Assembly (NCBI GenBank): GCA_965204405.1 | Contig: CBDBEN010000005.1 | Coordinates: forward strand, 3,162,001 to 3,226,000 | Origin: JANQPX01 sp965204405 | Lineage (GTDB): Bacteria > Pseudomonadota > Alphaproteobacteria > Geminicoccales > Geminicoccaceae | Direction of reading: 5' to 3' | DNA length: 64,000 bases | Shown: piece by piece, positions 1-7,889 of the stretch | Layout of the letters: every line of letters starts with the position of its first letter | Numbering within the stretch: position 1 is the first letter of the stretch | Translations under genes and position numbers: made by a program | The notes under the pieces: model-generated | The model's input: the letters and a program-made list of their open reading frames with translations, nothing else | Database searches by the model: none | What the model was told of the DNA's origin: nothing

Positions 1-400
1 CGGTTGCCAGGAACTCGTCATGCCAGACGATCTTGTTGGCGCCGAACGGACCGCCCGTCGGGGTGCCGGGAATGCGCAGGCTGAATTTGCGGGCACCAAA
101 GAGCGGCATGTCGGCGTGGTAGTCGTGACCGAGTTCGTAGGTCACGCCCTCTTCGATCAAGCCGACTGCGCCCAAGACCACATCCGGCTTCTTGTACCAG
201 TTGGTCGAACCAGCCTCGTCGCCTTCGCCCCATATCGGGTGCGGCCACCACTTCGAGCCGAGCGGCGTTTCCATATCGCCATCGACCCAGGGCTTGCCGG
301 CACAATCTTTCCAGTTTTCCGGACTGCAGTCAGCCAAAGCCACGCCACTGGTGAGTACCAGTGACCCGGCGGCAACCATGACCATTCGTATCCCGCTCAT
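1..400 (-). CDS. Cyclase-family hydrolase, secreted, C-terminus beyond window edge
   Basis: The frame reads leftward from an ATG at 398-400 and is still open at base 1, so about 133 N-terminal residues are visible. The first 23 residues form a signal peptide (basic start, hydrophobic core, AxA-like end at VALA), so the enzyme is probably periplasmic. The mature part has the blocks WGEGDEAGSTNW, LGHDYHADMPLFGARKF and GTPTGGPFGANKIVWHDEF, characteristic of a secreted subgroup of the cyclase / kynurenine-formamidase-like metal hydrolases (PF04199). The metal-binding HxGTHxD region would lie beyond the edge. The substrate is unknown. The upstream region carries palindromes that could be an operator. 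Confidence 0.8.
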   Translation of the reverse strand, partial: MSGIRMVMVAAGSLVLTSGVALADCSPENWKDCAGKPWVDGDMETPLGSKWWPHPIWGEGDEAGSTNWYKKPDVVLGAVGLIEEGVTYELGHDYHADMPLFGARKFSLRIPGTPTGGPFGANKIVWHDEFLAT

Positions 401-410
401 ACGGATGCCT

Positions 411-460
411 CCCTCATGAGTTCATTATAGGGATGATTGTATCATGGGATCTCATGAGGG
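411..460. promoter_or_regulatory. Paired CTCATGAG palindromes and ATGAT-TGT-ATCAT dyad upstream of cyclase gene
   Basis: The 8-bp perfect palindrome CTCATGAG occurs at 413-420 and again at 451-458, inside a longer inverted pair CCCTCATGAG / CTCATGAGGG (411-420 and 451-460). Between them lies a second dyad, ATGAT-TGT-ATCAT, at 433-445. The block sits 10-60 bases upstream of the leftward cyclase start, where an operator would be expected. No regulator gene is adjacent, so the factor cannot be named. Confidence 0.35.
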
Positions 461-675
461 CTAGGGGCAGGCTCTCACTAACAACATCCCGATCCCGCTA
501 AAGCCGGCACCGCCAGTCTATCTGGAATACGCCGCGACCCTATCCACGATAAAACAGGCTCCGGATCGACCTGCGAGCGGCACAAAAGAAAATGCCCCGG
601 CAAACGCCATTCTTGATCTGGTCTCCCCAAGGGGTTTGCAGGCATGATGATAAGACAACAGCACGGGGCGGCAGC

Positions 676-2073
676 ATGGACAGTCTTCGAGGCTTGATTG
701 AAACGCTCGGCGACGTGCCGGTGATCACCGATCCGATCAAGCTTCGCCAGAAAAGCCGGGACTTTTATTGGTACAGCCCGGTGCTCAAGCGTCAGCTCGA
801 TGAGGTCATCGCCGACATCGTGGTCGAGGCACGCCATGAAGCCGATGTCGTTAACGTGCTCGCTGCATGCCATGCTCAAGACGTGCCGGTCACGGTGCGT
901 TCGGGAGGGACCGGTAATTACGGCCAGGCCATGCCGCTCGAAGGCGGCGTCGTGCTCGATCTTTCCAAGCTTCATCGGATCAAGGCGATTGATTTCGGCA
1001 AAGTCCGGGCCGAGGCCGGCACCAAGCTGCACCGGATCGACCGGGCCTGCCAAGAGCACTCCAGACAGGAGCTGCGCTTCCATCCGAGCACACACAAGAT
1101 GGGCACCATCGGCGGTTTTGTGGCTGGCGGCTCTTCCGGGATTGGCTCGATCACCTACGGCCTCCTGCGCGATCCCGGCAATATTCTGATGACCCGCGTC
1201 GTCACCATGGAGGCAAGGCCCCGCATTCTGGAACTGCGCGGCCGCGACATCCAAAAGGTCAACCACGCCTACGGCACCAATGGCGTGATCACCGAGTTGG
1301 AGATGCCGCTGGCACCTGCCTATGACTGGGTCGATCTGATCGTCGGCTTCGACGACTTCATGGAGAGCGTGCGCTTCGCCGATGCACTCGCCCATGAAGA
1401 CGGCATTCTGAAAAAGCTCATAACCCCCCTCGCCGCGCCGATCGGCGAACGCTATTTCCGCCCGCTGAAGAGCCGCATCCCCGACGGCAAGCATCTCGTG
1501 CTCCTCATGATTGCCGAGCAGAGCATGACGGATTTTTCGGATTTGCTGGCCAGCTGGTCAGGCGAGATCCTGTTACAGCGATCGGCCTCCGATCCCAAGC
1601 GCACGGGCCTCCCGATCTATGAGCTTGCCTGGAATCACACCACGCTGCATGCCCTCAAGATCGATCCCGGCATTACCTATCTGCAGATCCTCTATCCGCC
1701 TGGCGAGCATCTCGATCGCGTGCAGCATATGCATGATGTGTTCGGGGACGAGGTGATGGTGCATCTGGAGTTCGTCCGCTTCGGCGGGCAGGTTGCCTGT
1801 TTCGGGCTGCCCATCGTACAATTTGCCTCCGAGGAGCGCTTGGACGAGATCATCCGGTATCATGAGGATCACGGCTGTCCGGTCTTCAATCCTCACGCCT
1901 ACACATTGGAGGAAGGCGGCATGAAGCAGGTGGATCAGACCCAGCTTGCATTCAAGCGGGAGGCTGATCCGAAGGGGCTGATGAACCCCGGCAAGATGAT
2001 AGGCTGGGATGATCCGGACTACCGAAGCAACGATCGTCAGGCCTATCTCTACAAATCGCTTGATCAGCGCTGA
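676..2073 (+). CDS. FAD-linked oxidase (FAD/FMN-containing dehydrogenase)
   Basis: A 465-residue protein with a PCMH-type FAD-binding domain in its N-terminal half, including PVTVRSGGTGNYGQ (about residues 73-86) and FHPSTHKMGTIGGFVAGGSS, typical of GlcD/vanillyl-oxidase-like enzymes. The C-terminal half is the substrate domain and ends with the family's NPGKMIGW-like motif. The ATG at 676 is preceded by a GGGGCGG ribosome site; the reading frame extends upstream to 592 but that part has no family similarity. The stop overlaps the next start (TGATG), so it is translationally coupled to the flavodoxin-fold reductase. The substrate is unknown; a hydroxy-acid or alcohol oxidation is typical. Confidence 0.8.
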   Translation: MDSLRGLIETLGDVPVITDPIKLRQKSRDFYWYSPVLKRQLDEVIADIVVEARHEADVVNVLAACHAQDVPVTVRSGGTGNYGQAMPLEGGVVLDLSKLHRIKAIDFGKVRAEAGTKLHRIDRACQEHSRQELRFHPSTHKMGTIGGFVAGGSSGIGSITYGLLRDPGNILMTRVVTMEARPRILELRGRDIQKVNHAYGTNGVITELEMPLAPAYDWVDLIVGFDDFMESVRFADALAHEDGILKKLITPLAAPIGERYFRPLKSRIPDGKHLVLLMIAEQSMTDFSDLLASWSGEILLQRSASDPKRTGLPIYELAWNHTTLHALKIDPGITYLQILYPPGEHLDRVQHMHDVFGDEVMVHLEFVRFGGQVACFGLPIVQFASEERLDEIIRYHEDHGCPVFNPHAYTLEEGGMKQVDQTQLAFKREADPKGLMNPGKMIGWDDPDYRSNDRQAYLYKSLDQR

Positions 2074-2660
2074 TGCGAATTCTCGTGGTCCACGCCCATC
2101 CCGTCGAGACCAGTTTTTCAGCCTCGATCCGCCGGCAGGTTCTGGACAAGCTCCGCGCCTGCGGCCATGACGTCCGCGATATCGATCTCTATGCCCAGGG
2201 CTTCGACCCGGTCCTCTCGAGTGCCGAGCACCGCCTGTACGAAACCGATGGCGATCACCGCGAGGCCATCGACGCGCATGTTGCGCTGATCCGATGGGCC
2301 GAAGGCCTGATCTTCGTCTACCCGACATGGTGGTATGGCTTGCCGGCGATCTTGAAAGGCTGGCTTGAGCGGGTCTGGCTGCCCGGCATTACCTTCGAGC
2401 TGCCGAAGGACAAGGGGCCGATCAAGCCGCTGATGCAGCATCTTCGCCTGCTCGGAGGCATCTCGACCTATGGTGCAGGCTGGTGGTGGACCCGCTGGGT
2501 TGGCGATCCCGGCCGCCGTACGATCATGCGCGGCTTGAGAGCGCTCTGCGCAAAAAGCTGCCGAACCTTCTGGCTGGCCCATTACACCATGGACAGTTCA
2601 ACAGCTGAAAGTCGGGCGTCGTTCCTCAGGCAAATCGACCGCCGCCTCGATCGACTTTAG
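2073..2660 (+). CDS. Flavodoxin-fold NAD(P)H (quinone) oxidoreductase
   Basis: A 195-residue protein that opens with MRILVVHAHPVETSFS, the phosphate-loop signature of the NQO1/MdaB/KefF flavodoxin-like family (PF02525). It has the central block FVYPTWWYGLPAILKGWLERV that shapes the FMN/substrate pocket. It probably carries out two-electron reduction of quinones or related acceptors in the cytoplasm with NAD(P)H. It overlaps the preceding FAD oxidase by one base, so the two likely form one operon and may act on the same substrate chain. Confidence 0.82.
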   Translation: MRILVVHAHPVETSFSASIRRQVLDKLRACGHDVRDIDLYAQGFDPVLSSAEHRLYETDGDHREAIDAHVALIRWAEGLIFVYPTWWYGLPAILKGWLERVWLPGITFELPKDKGPIKPLMQHLRLLGGISTYGAGWWWTRWVGDPGRRTIMRGLRALCAKSCRTFWLAHYTMDSSTAESRASFLRQIDRRLDRL

Positions 2661-2795
2661 TGGTGTAACCGCCTCATTTGGCCCTCAACGCCATGCCTGA
2701 CCGGCAATATGCTGCCAAGTTCATGTAGCGAGGCTGAAACGTCACTATTGAAGTGTCGCCTGGACGACGGCAACCGGCTGTGAACCCAATCGGGA

Positions 2796-3824
2796 TTATT
2801 GCGGGTTGCCGTTTTCGTCGAGGAGAAGCAGTTCGTCGCCCGGATCGATCTGATCGTCATTGTAAGACAACAGCTGATCATCCGAGAGATCGCCTGCGGG
2901 TGCCGCGGCAGCAGGGGCTGGTGCAGGCGCTGCTGCGGCTTCCGCTGCCGGCGCCTGTTCAGCTGGTGCTTCCGCGACCTGCTGAGGTTCAGGCGCAGGA
3001 GCCGGCGCTGCTTCGGCCGCAGGTGCTGGGGCCGCTTCTGCCGCAGGCGCTGGTGCCGGAGCGGCCGCAACCTCGGCTGCGGGAGCTGGGGCTGGAGCAG
3101 CAGCAACCTCGGCTGCAGGAGCTGGGGCTGGAGCAGCAGCAACCTCGGCTGCAGGAGCTGGGGCAGGTGCGGGGGTAGGTGCTGGCGCCGGCGCTGCAGC
3201 GACGAGAGCAGGCGACTGCTGCGCCAGTTCCTCTGGCGTCAACTGATCGCGCGGGGCGGGTGGCGACGGCACGATGGCTGGCTCAACAGGTTCAGGTGCC
3301 ACGGCAGGTGCAGGAGCTGGGTTGACAGCGACCACCTCGGTCGCAGGGGCCTCTGGTGCTGCTGGGTCGGCGACGGCTGGAGCGAGGGCAGCGGCAGCTG
3401 CCTGCGCAGCAGCAGGCTGGGCGGGTGCACTCAACCCGCTAATCTCGGGACCTGGGACCGGTGCAACAGACGCGCCACGGGATGCCAGAAGCTCAGCACC
3501 GACCTGCTCAATCGTGAGGTTGAGGTCGTCAAGACGCGTGCCGAGGGCCGTCATCTGAGCTTCGATGCCATTGAAGCGCTGGCCGGTCTCCGCCATCTGA
3601 TCCTTCAGATGAAAAATGTCATTGGCGATCCAGACCAGGCCCGAGAGCAGAAGGGCGCCGAAGATCGCGGTCGTCCAGGCCATGACATTCTGCGAACGCC
3701 TCAAATAGTCATGGGACTGTCCGAGATGCTCGACCGAACCATTCAGGTCCTGAATCGTCCACTGGAGCGAACGAACCGCACCCGTCATGCCATTAGGCGG
3801 TGTCTTCAATGCTGTGGCCATCAC
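2796..3824 (-). CDS. Inner-membrane protein with long Ala/Pro low-complexity tail
   Basis: Not a family I recognise. The protein has about 342 residues (start at 3824, or 3821 at the next Met). Residues 1-45 are polar and probably cytoplasmic. One membrane segment lies at about 48-68 (core TTAIFGALLLSGLVW). Residues 70-110 look like an amphipathic helix or coiled coil. The rest, about 110-320, is almost only Ala, Pro, Glu and Val, with tandem 12-residue units such as APAPAPAAEVAA. The last 20 residues are acidic (DDQIDPGDELLLLDENGN). A single anchor plus a Pro/Ala spacer suggests a periplasm-spanning stalk, by inference only. It is convergent with the flavodoxin-fold gene. Confidence 0.6.
   Translation of the reverse strand: MMATALKTPPNGMTGAVRSLQWTIQDLNGSVEHLGQSHDYLRRSQNVMAWTTAIFGALLLSGLVWIANDIFHLKDQMAETGQRFNGIEAQMTALGTRLDDLNLTIEQVGAELLASRGASVAPVPGPEISGLSAPAQPAAAQAAAAALAPAVADPAAPEAPATEVVAVNPAPAPAVAPEPVEPAIVPSPPAPRDQLTPEELAQQSPALVAAAPAPAPTPAPAPAPAAEVAAAPAPAPAAEVAAAPAPAPAAEVAAAPAPAPAAEAAPAPAAEAAPAPAPEPQQVAEAPAEQAPAAEAAAAPAPAPAAAAPAGDLSDDQLLSYNDDQIDPGDELLLLDENGNPQ
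3069..3170. repeat. 36-bp tandem repeat inside the Ala/Pro gene
   Basis: The unit begins AACCTCGGCTGC on the + strand. Copies start at 3069 and 3105 and differ at one position; a third, truncated copy starts at 3141. The unit is in frame (12 codons) and encodes a 12-residue Ala/Pro/Glu/Val block. More diverged copies flank it. Such arrays expand and contract by slippage, so length variation between strains is expected. Confidence 0.75.
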
Positions 3825-4165
3825 ATTACCTGCTGATCATCGTTTCGAGATTTGGTGACAGCCCGACGCCGCCCGCCGATAATCGGTCCGACTTCTTGTC
3901 ACGGTTGTCGAAACTCTGTTCTCAAACTCCAACCCCTCGATGGGCAAATGCTAATTCGGCCGGCTTATTCCATCGAGCCCGCAGGAAATTTGCCAAGGCC
4001 TATCGCTCGCTGACTGCCGTCGTCATCGACACGGGGTGGCGATAAGATGCCCCATGTCCTAGATGAAAAACCGCAAAAAATCAATCGGCACCATAAAACC
4101 ACAACCCGCCATTTCTCCAGGATTTCATGGCAACAACGCAGCGTTGAGCCCGTTCCTTGCGGCGG
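3825..4165. other. Intergenic region, nothing convincing
   Basis: This stretch lies upstream of the leftward Ala/Pro gene and downstream of the leftward creatininase gene. Short open frames here show no family signature and no good ribosome site. No tRNA, clear terminator or repeat was seen. It probably holds the promoter of the Ala/Pro gene. Confidence 0.4.
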
Positions 4166-4990
4166 TTAGGGCCCTGGTTCACTGCTATCGGTCAGGTGGC
4201 CAAGCGGGTAGCGATCCATCTCGATCAAAAGCTCGGCAAGCGCGGCGGCTGCATACTCGACGATGAGGCGGCCCTTGTCCTTATCTGCCGCCGCTGCATT
4301 GCCACAGGCGCCCGACGCGTGCAGGTCCCGAGCCACCCACCCCATACGCCCGGAACCGATAGGCGTGAGCCGTCGATACCCTTCCCTCTCCATTCGAACC
4401 ATCGCCGGCTCGAAGTTCTCCGCCTTTGACAGATCCACCAGATCTTCATGGAGATAAAGCATCATCGAAGTTTCGACAGCGCCGGCGTGGATGTCGAACT
4501 TGATCTCGTCGTCGGGAAACAATCCCTTAGGCAGGCCGGCTGCGAACCAGCTATAGGCCATGACCAGCATCGTTTCCCTGATGCGAAGATCCCGCGCGAC
4601 CACATCCATGATCGCGACCTGCCCGCCATGGCTGTTGAACAGGACGAGCTTCCTGATACCGGATCGCGCCACCGAAGCGCCGACTTCGGTCCAAAGCCTG
4701 ATCAGCGTTTCCGCAGAGAGTGTAAGGGTGCCGGGAAAATCGCCATGCTCGTCACTCTTGCCCACAGGCAGCATCGGCAGCACCAGAACTTGGAGATCCT
4801 TCGGAAGGCGCGCCATAGTGTGGTCGACAATCCCCTGATTGATCATCGCATCGACGCCGACCGGCAGATGGGGACCATGCTGTTCAACCGCGCCGACCGG
4901 AATGATCGCGACGGTTCGCTCGCGATCCAGCTGCTCAAATGCCGGACTTGAATGCGCCAGCCAGCTCTTTGTCCCGTTGATGATCATCAT
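4166..4990 (-). CDS. Creatininase-family amidohydrolase
   Basis: A 274-residue protein of the creatininase / creatinine amidohydrolase superfamily (PF02633). It shows the family's metal-ligand motifs in order: PVGAVEQHGPHLPVGVD near residue 33, the Asp/His region DEHGDFPGTLTLS, NSHGGQ near 117-122, and DIHAGAVETSMML near 167. These bind two metal ions that activate water for cyclic-amide hydrolysis. Family members also act on formamides in flavin and coenzyme biosynthesis, so the true substrate cannot be assigned. The start gives MMIINGTKSW, which fits the family length. It stands apart as a single leftward gene. Confidence 0.85.
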   Translation of the reverse strand: MMIINGTKSWLAHSSPAFEQLDRERTVAIIPVGAVEQHGPHLPVGVDAMINQGIVDHTMARLPKDLQVLVLPMLPVGKSDEHGDFPGTLTLSAETLIRLWTEVGASVARSGIRKLVLFNSHGGQVAIMDVVARDLRIRETMLVMAYSWFAAGLPKGLFPDDEIKFDIHAGAVETSMMLYLHEDLVDLSKAENFEPAMVRMEREGYRRLTPIGSGRMGWVARDLHASGACGNAAAADKDKGRLIVEYAAAALAELLIEMDRYPLGHLTDSSEPGP

Positions 4991-5146
4991 CTTTCGCCTT
5001 TAGCGCGATATAATCTTGATTTTCCAGAGGCCCCCAGCCCGCCACGCTGTCCCGCTTGTTAGGAGAGCTAGGGAATGGTTGGCTCGGTAACGACGTCCGG
5101 TACAAACCCGACCGGACGACCTCCTGAATGACATGGAGCCGTCCCG

Positions 5147-5545
5147 ATGATCAAGCGCCTTACACCTACCAACATCGCCCCGCCTCTCGCCAATTACGCC
5201 CATGCCACCGAGGTTCCAGCAGGGGCGAGGTGGCTGTTTCTCTCGGGTCAGCTCGGTATCGAAACTGATGGCATCATTCCCGAGGATGCCGCGCAACAGG
5301 CTGAGATCTGCTTTCGCAATATCGGCGCTATTCTGCACCAAGGCGGTATGGATTTCACCGACATCGTCAGGCTGAACACCTATCTCATCGACGAAGCCGA
5401 TCTTGCCGGTTACATGGAGGTGCGCGATCGCTTCGTCACCGACCCGGCACCGTCTTCGACACTTTTAGTTGTTAAATCTTTCAGCCGAAAGCAATTTAAA
5501 GTTGAAATAGAAATCGTTGCCGCTAAGGTCGACACTTACAGTTGA
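5147..5545 (+). CDS. Rid-family (YjgF/YER057c/UK114) protein
   Basis: A 132-residue single-domain protein with the chorismate-mutase-like Rid fold: an early strand segment with FLSGQLGI, the helix FRNIGAILHQGGMDFTDIVRLNTYLID, and the terminal strand FKVEIEIVAAK. RidA itself hydrolyses reactive enamines/imines using an arginine in a PxR motif near residue 105. Here that stretch reads PAPSSTLLVVKSF with no arginine, so this is probably a non-RidA subfamily member without classical imine deaminase activity. Members often sit near amino-acid or amide catabolism genes; the neighbouring creatininase-family gene is divergent. Confidence 0.8.
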   Translation: MIKRLTPTNIAPPLANYAHATEVPAGARWLFLSGQLGIETDGIIPEDAAQQAEICFRNIGAILHQGGMDFTDIVRLNTYLIDEADLAGYMEVRDRFVTDPAPSSTLLVVKSFSRKQFKVEIEIVAAKVDTYS

Positions 5546-5573
5546 ATTATCCATAACCGATGTCGAGGTAGCG

Positions 5574-6434
5574 ATGAACTGGTCGCACGTTCGGCAGTGG
5601 CCGCAGATTGGTCTGTCGCTGCTGCTCGTGTCAGGTGAGATGGCGCTGGCCGCACCAGGAGACTCCTGGAGAATTGCCGGCGACCACGTCAATGTGCGAA
5701 GAGAGCCGACCACCTCTGCAGAGATCAAGCTGCAGCTCGACGAAGGTGTCCACGTCATCGAGCGCGCCCGCAAAGACGAGTGGTATCAGGTCGAGATCGT
5801 CAGTCGAAACGGCATGACAGGGTGGGTGCACAGCTCCCTGCTACGCGGCGAGGTGGTCGTCACGCCGGCGGCCAAGCCAGTCGCGACGGATCCGCCGGAG
5901 CTTGCCGTGCGCGAAGCGGCGGTGACCAAGCCAACCATCCCCTTTATCGCCCCGGATGAAGGCGTGATCATCGATGAGATGCTGAACCATGTAAAACGGC
6001 GAAAAAAACTGCCCAAAGAGCTAAACACACCGACAACAAGACATAGCGGGCGTGAAATCGTCGGGCCTGTGCCGATCAGAAAACCCGGCGACCAGAGCCG
6101 CGTGCCGACCGAGTTGATGATGGCATCGGCCGATGCGGAGGGAATCGTCGACCTCGAAGCGATGGAAGCTTTTCGCGACAGCGTTTCTTATCTGAACAAC
6201 CGCGCCTGGAGTGTCGCCGGCATCAAGCTGTTCTCGGAAATCGAACCGATCGGCGGCGGCGTGGTGCAGGTCAAGACCACCGATGAGTGGTTCGAGGTGC
6301 CGAAGATCGGCCAGAAAAGTTACCTAAAAACCCTTCTGGACCGCTGGTCCAGCGCCAAGGCGGATGGCGGACCCGCCGGCATCATGTTGGTTGACACCAA
6401 GGGCGATCTTTTGATGCACAAATCCAAGCCCTAG
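5574..6434 (+). CDS. Secreted protein with bacterial SH3 domain
   Basis: A 286-residue protein. The ATG at 5574 is chosen because a GAGG site precedes it and residues 1-25 then form a signal peptide (core IGLSLLLVSGEMALA). Residues about 28-85 form an SH3b domain (PF08239 type): WRIAGDHVNVRREPTTSAEI, then WYQVEIVSRNGMTGWVHSSLL. SH3b domains often bind peptidoglycan stem peptides, so a cell-envelope role is likely. The remaining 200 residues contain a Pro-rich linker and an unrecognised C-terminal domain (about 210-286). It lies just downstream of the Rid-family gene. Confidence 0.65.
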   Translation: MNWSHVRQWPQIGLSLLLVSGEMALAAPGDSWRIAGDHVNVRREPTTSAEIKLQLDEGVHVIERARKDEWYQVEIVSRNGMTGWVHSSLLRGEVVVTPAAKPVATDPPELAVREAAVTKPTIPFIAPDEGVIIDEMLNHVKRRKKLPKELNTPTTRHSGREIVGPVPIRKPGDQSRVPTELMMASADAEGIVDLEAMEAFRDSVSYLNNRAWSVAGIKLFSEIEPIGGGVVQVKTTDEWFEVPKIGQKSYLKTLLDRWSSAKADGGPAGIMLVDTKGDLLMHKSKP

Positions 6435-6521
6435 GTCGTGCAGTCGTGCGACGACCTCGTTGACTTGCCTCTGGCTTCCCTGGTGATATGAGAGCCGCTT
6501 CGGACCTATCGAGGAAGCGGA

Positions 6522-7889
6522 ATGATGACCAGCACCTTGCTGCGAGAGATTGGCCAGGCTTTCGACAACGACCGTGACGATCCGTTCCAGATCGTCGGCG
6601 AGGATACCCTTCCCTCTTTCTTCGACGTAACGCCCCTCGCTGCTGCGTCAATCGGCATTGCTGGGGCAATGCTTCAGCGCTTCGCCGACAATGCGGCCGA
6701 TCCGGCGCCCGTGATGGTCGATCAGCGTCTCGCCTCCCTTTGGTTCGGCCTGAGCCTCCGTCCCCAGGGATGGTCGCTGCCGCCGATCTGGGACAAGGTT
6801 GCCGGCGACTATCGGGCGAAGGATGGCTGGATCCGTCTGCACACCAACGCCCCCCGCCATCGCGCGGCCGCAATCACCGTCCTTGACGTCGAGGAAGATC
6901 GGAACGCTGTCGCGCGCGCTGTTGCCTCCTGGGATGCGGATGCGCTGGAAACCAAGATCGTCGAGGTAGGCGGTGCTGCTGCCGCCATGCGCAGTGTCGA
7001 AAGCTGGCTGCAACATCCCCAAGGCGCTGCCGTCGCGAAGGAACCGCTGGTCATCTGGGAGGAGCATGAAGCGGCCATGCCAAGGCCTCGGCGCGAAGGT
7101 GAACAATATCCCTTGCAGGGGTTTCGGGTGCTGGATCTTACCCGCGTCCTTGCTGGGCCCGCGGCCACCCGCTTTCTCGCCGGGTTCGGTGCCGATGTGC
7201 TGCGTATCGATCCGCCGGGCTGGGATGAGGCAGTCGCTGTCCAGGAAATGACCCTCGGCAAGCGATGCGCCAGGCTGGATCTTCGGGATCAACATGATCG
7301 CGACGTGTTTGAAGCGCTTCTGGCTGGTGCTGACGTGCTGGTCCACGGCTATCGCAACGGCGCATTGGATGGGCTGGGCTATGGTGTGGCCGAGCGCCGT
7401 GCGCTGAACCCTGGCCTCATCGACGTCTCCCTAAACGCCTATGGCTGGTCCGGTCCCTGGTCGTCGCGCCGTGGCTTCGACAGCCTGGTGCAGATGAGCA
7501 GCGGGATTGCCGACTTCGGCATGAAGAAGGCATCGGCGGAGAAGCCGTTTCCCCTGCCCGTGCAGGCTCTCGATCATGCTACCGGCTATCTGATGGCCGC
7601 CGCCGTTCTTCGGGCACTGGCCTTGAGGCATGAACAAGGGCGCGTGATGTCCGCCCGCCTGTCACTCGCTCGAACTGCTCACCTCCTGACCGCCACGCGT
7701 GCAGATGCATCGAGCAGCGGCTTAGCTGCGGAAACCGTGGCCGATCTTGACCCGCATATCGAGGAAACAGCCTGGGGACCAGCCAAACGTGTAGGTTTTC
7801 CACTGACGATGGCGGGTTTGTCGCCCCGTTGGCCCTACCCTGCAGGACCGCTCGGCGCCTCGCCTCCCACCTGGGTGGAGGCGGCCTGA
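6522..7889 (+). CDS. Class III CoA-transferase (CaiB/BaiF family)
   Basis: A 455-residue protein. The family core starts at about residue 195 with YPLQGFRVLDLTRVLAGPAA, then FGADVLRIDPP, then LDLRDQHDRDVFEALLAGADVLVHGYRNGALDGLGYG, all hallmarks of Frc/CaiB-type CoA-transferases (PF02515). The N-terminal 190 residues are a related half-domain. In this family an Asp in the motif GQ..VDVSL carries the acyl-CoA intermediate; the corresponding stretch reads GRVMSARLSL, so the nucleophile may be missing and transferase activity is not certain. The 3' end overlaps the convergent ABC ATPase gene by 55 bases. A TTGACT-like -35 lies near 6460. Confidence 0.78.
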   Translation: MMTSTLLREIGQAFDNDRDDPFQIVGEDTLPSFFDVTPLAAASIGIAGAMLQRFADNAADPAPVMVDQRLASLWFGLSLRPQGWSLPPIWDKVAGDYRAKDGWIRLHTNAPRHRAAAITVLDVEEDRNAVARAVASWDADALETKIVEVGGAAAAMRSVESWLQHPQGAAVAKEPLVIWEEHEAAMPRPRREGEQYPLQGFRVLDLTRVLAGPAATRFLAGFGADVLRIDPPGWDEAVAVQEMTLGKRCARLDLRDQHDRDVFEALLAGADVLVHGYRNGALDGLGYGVAERRALNPGLIDVSLNAYGWSGPWSSRRGFDSLVQMSSGIADFGMKKASAEKPFPLPVQALDHATGYLMAAAVLRALALRHEQGRVMSARLSLARTAHLLTATRADASSSGLAAETVADLDPHIEETAWGPAKRVGFPLTMAGLSPRWPYPAGPLGASPPTWVEAA

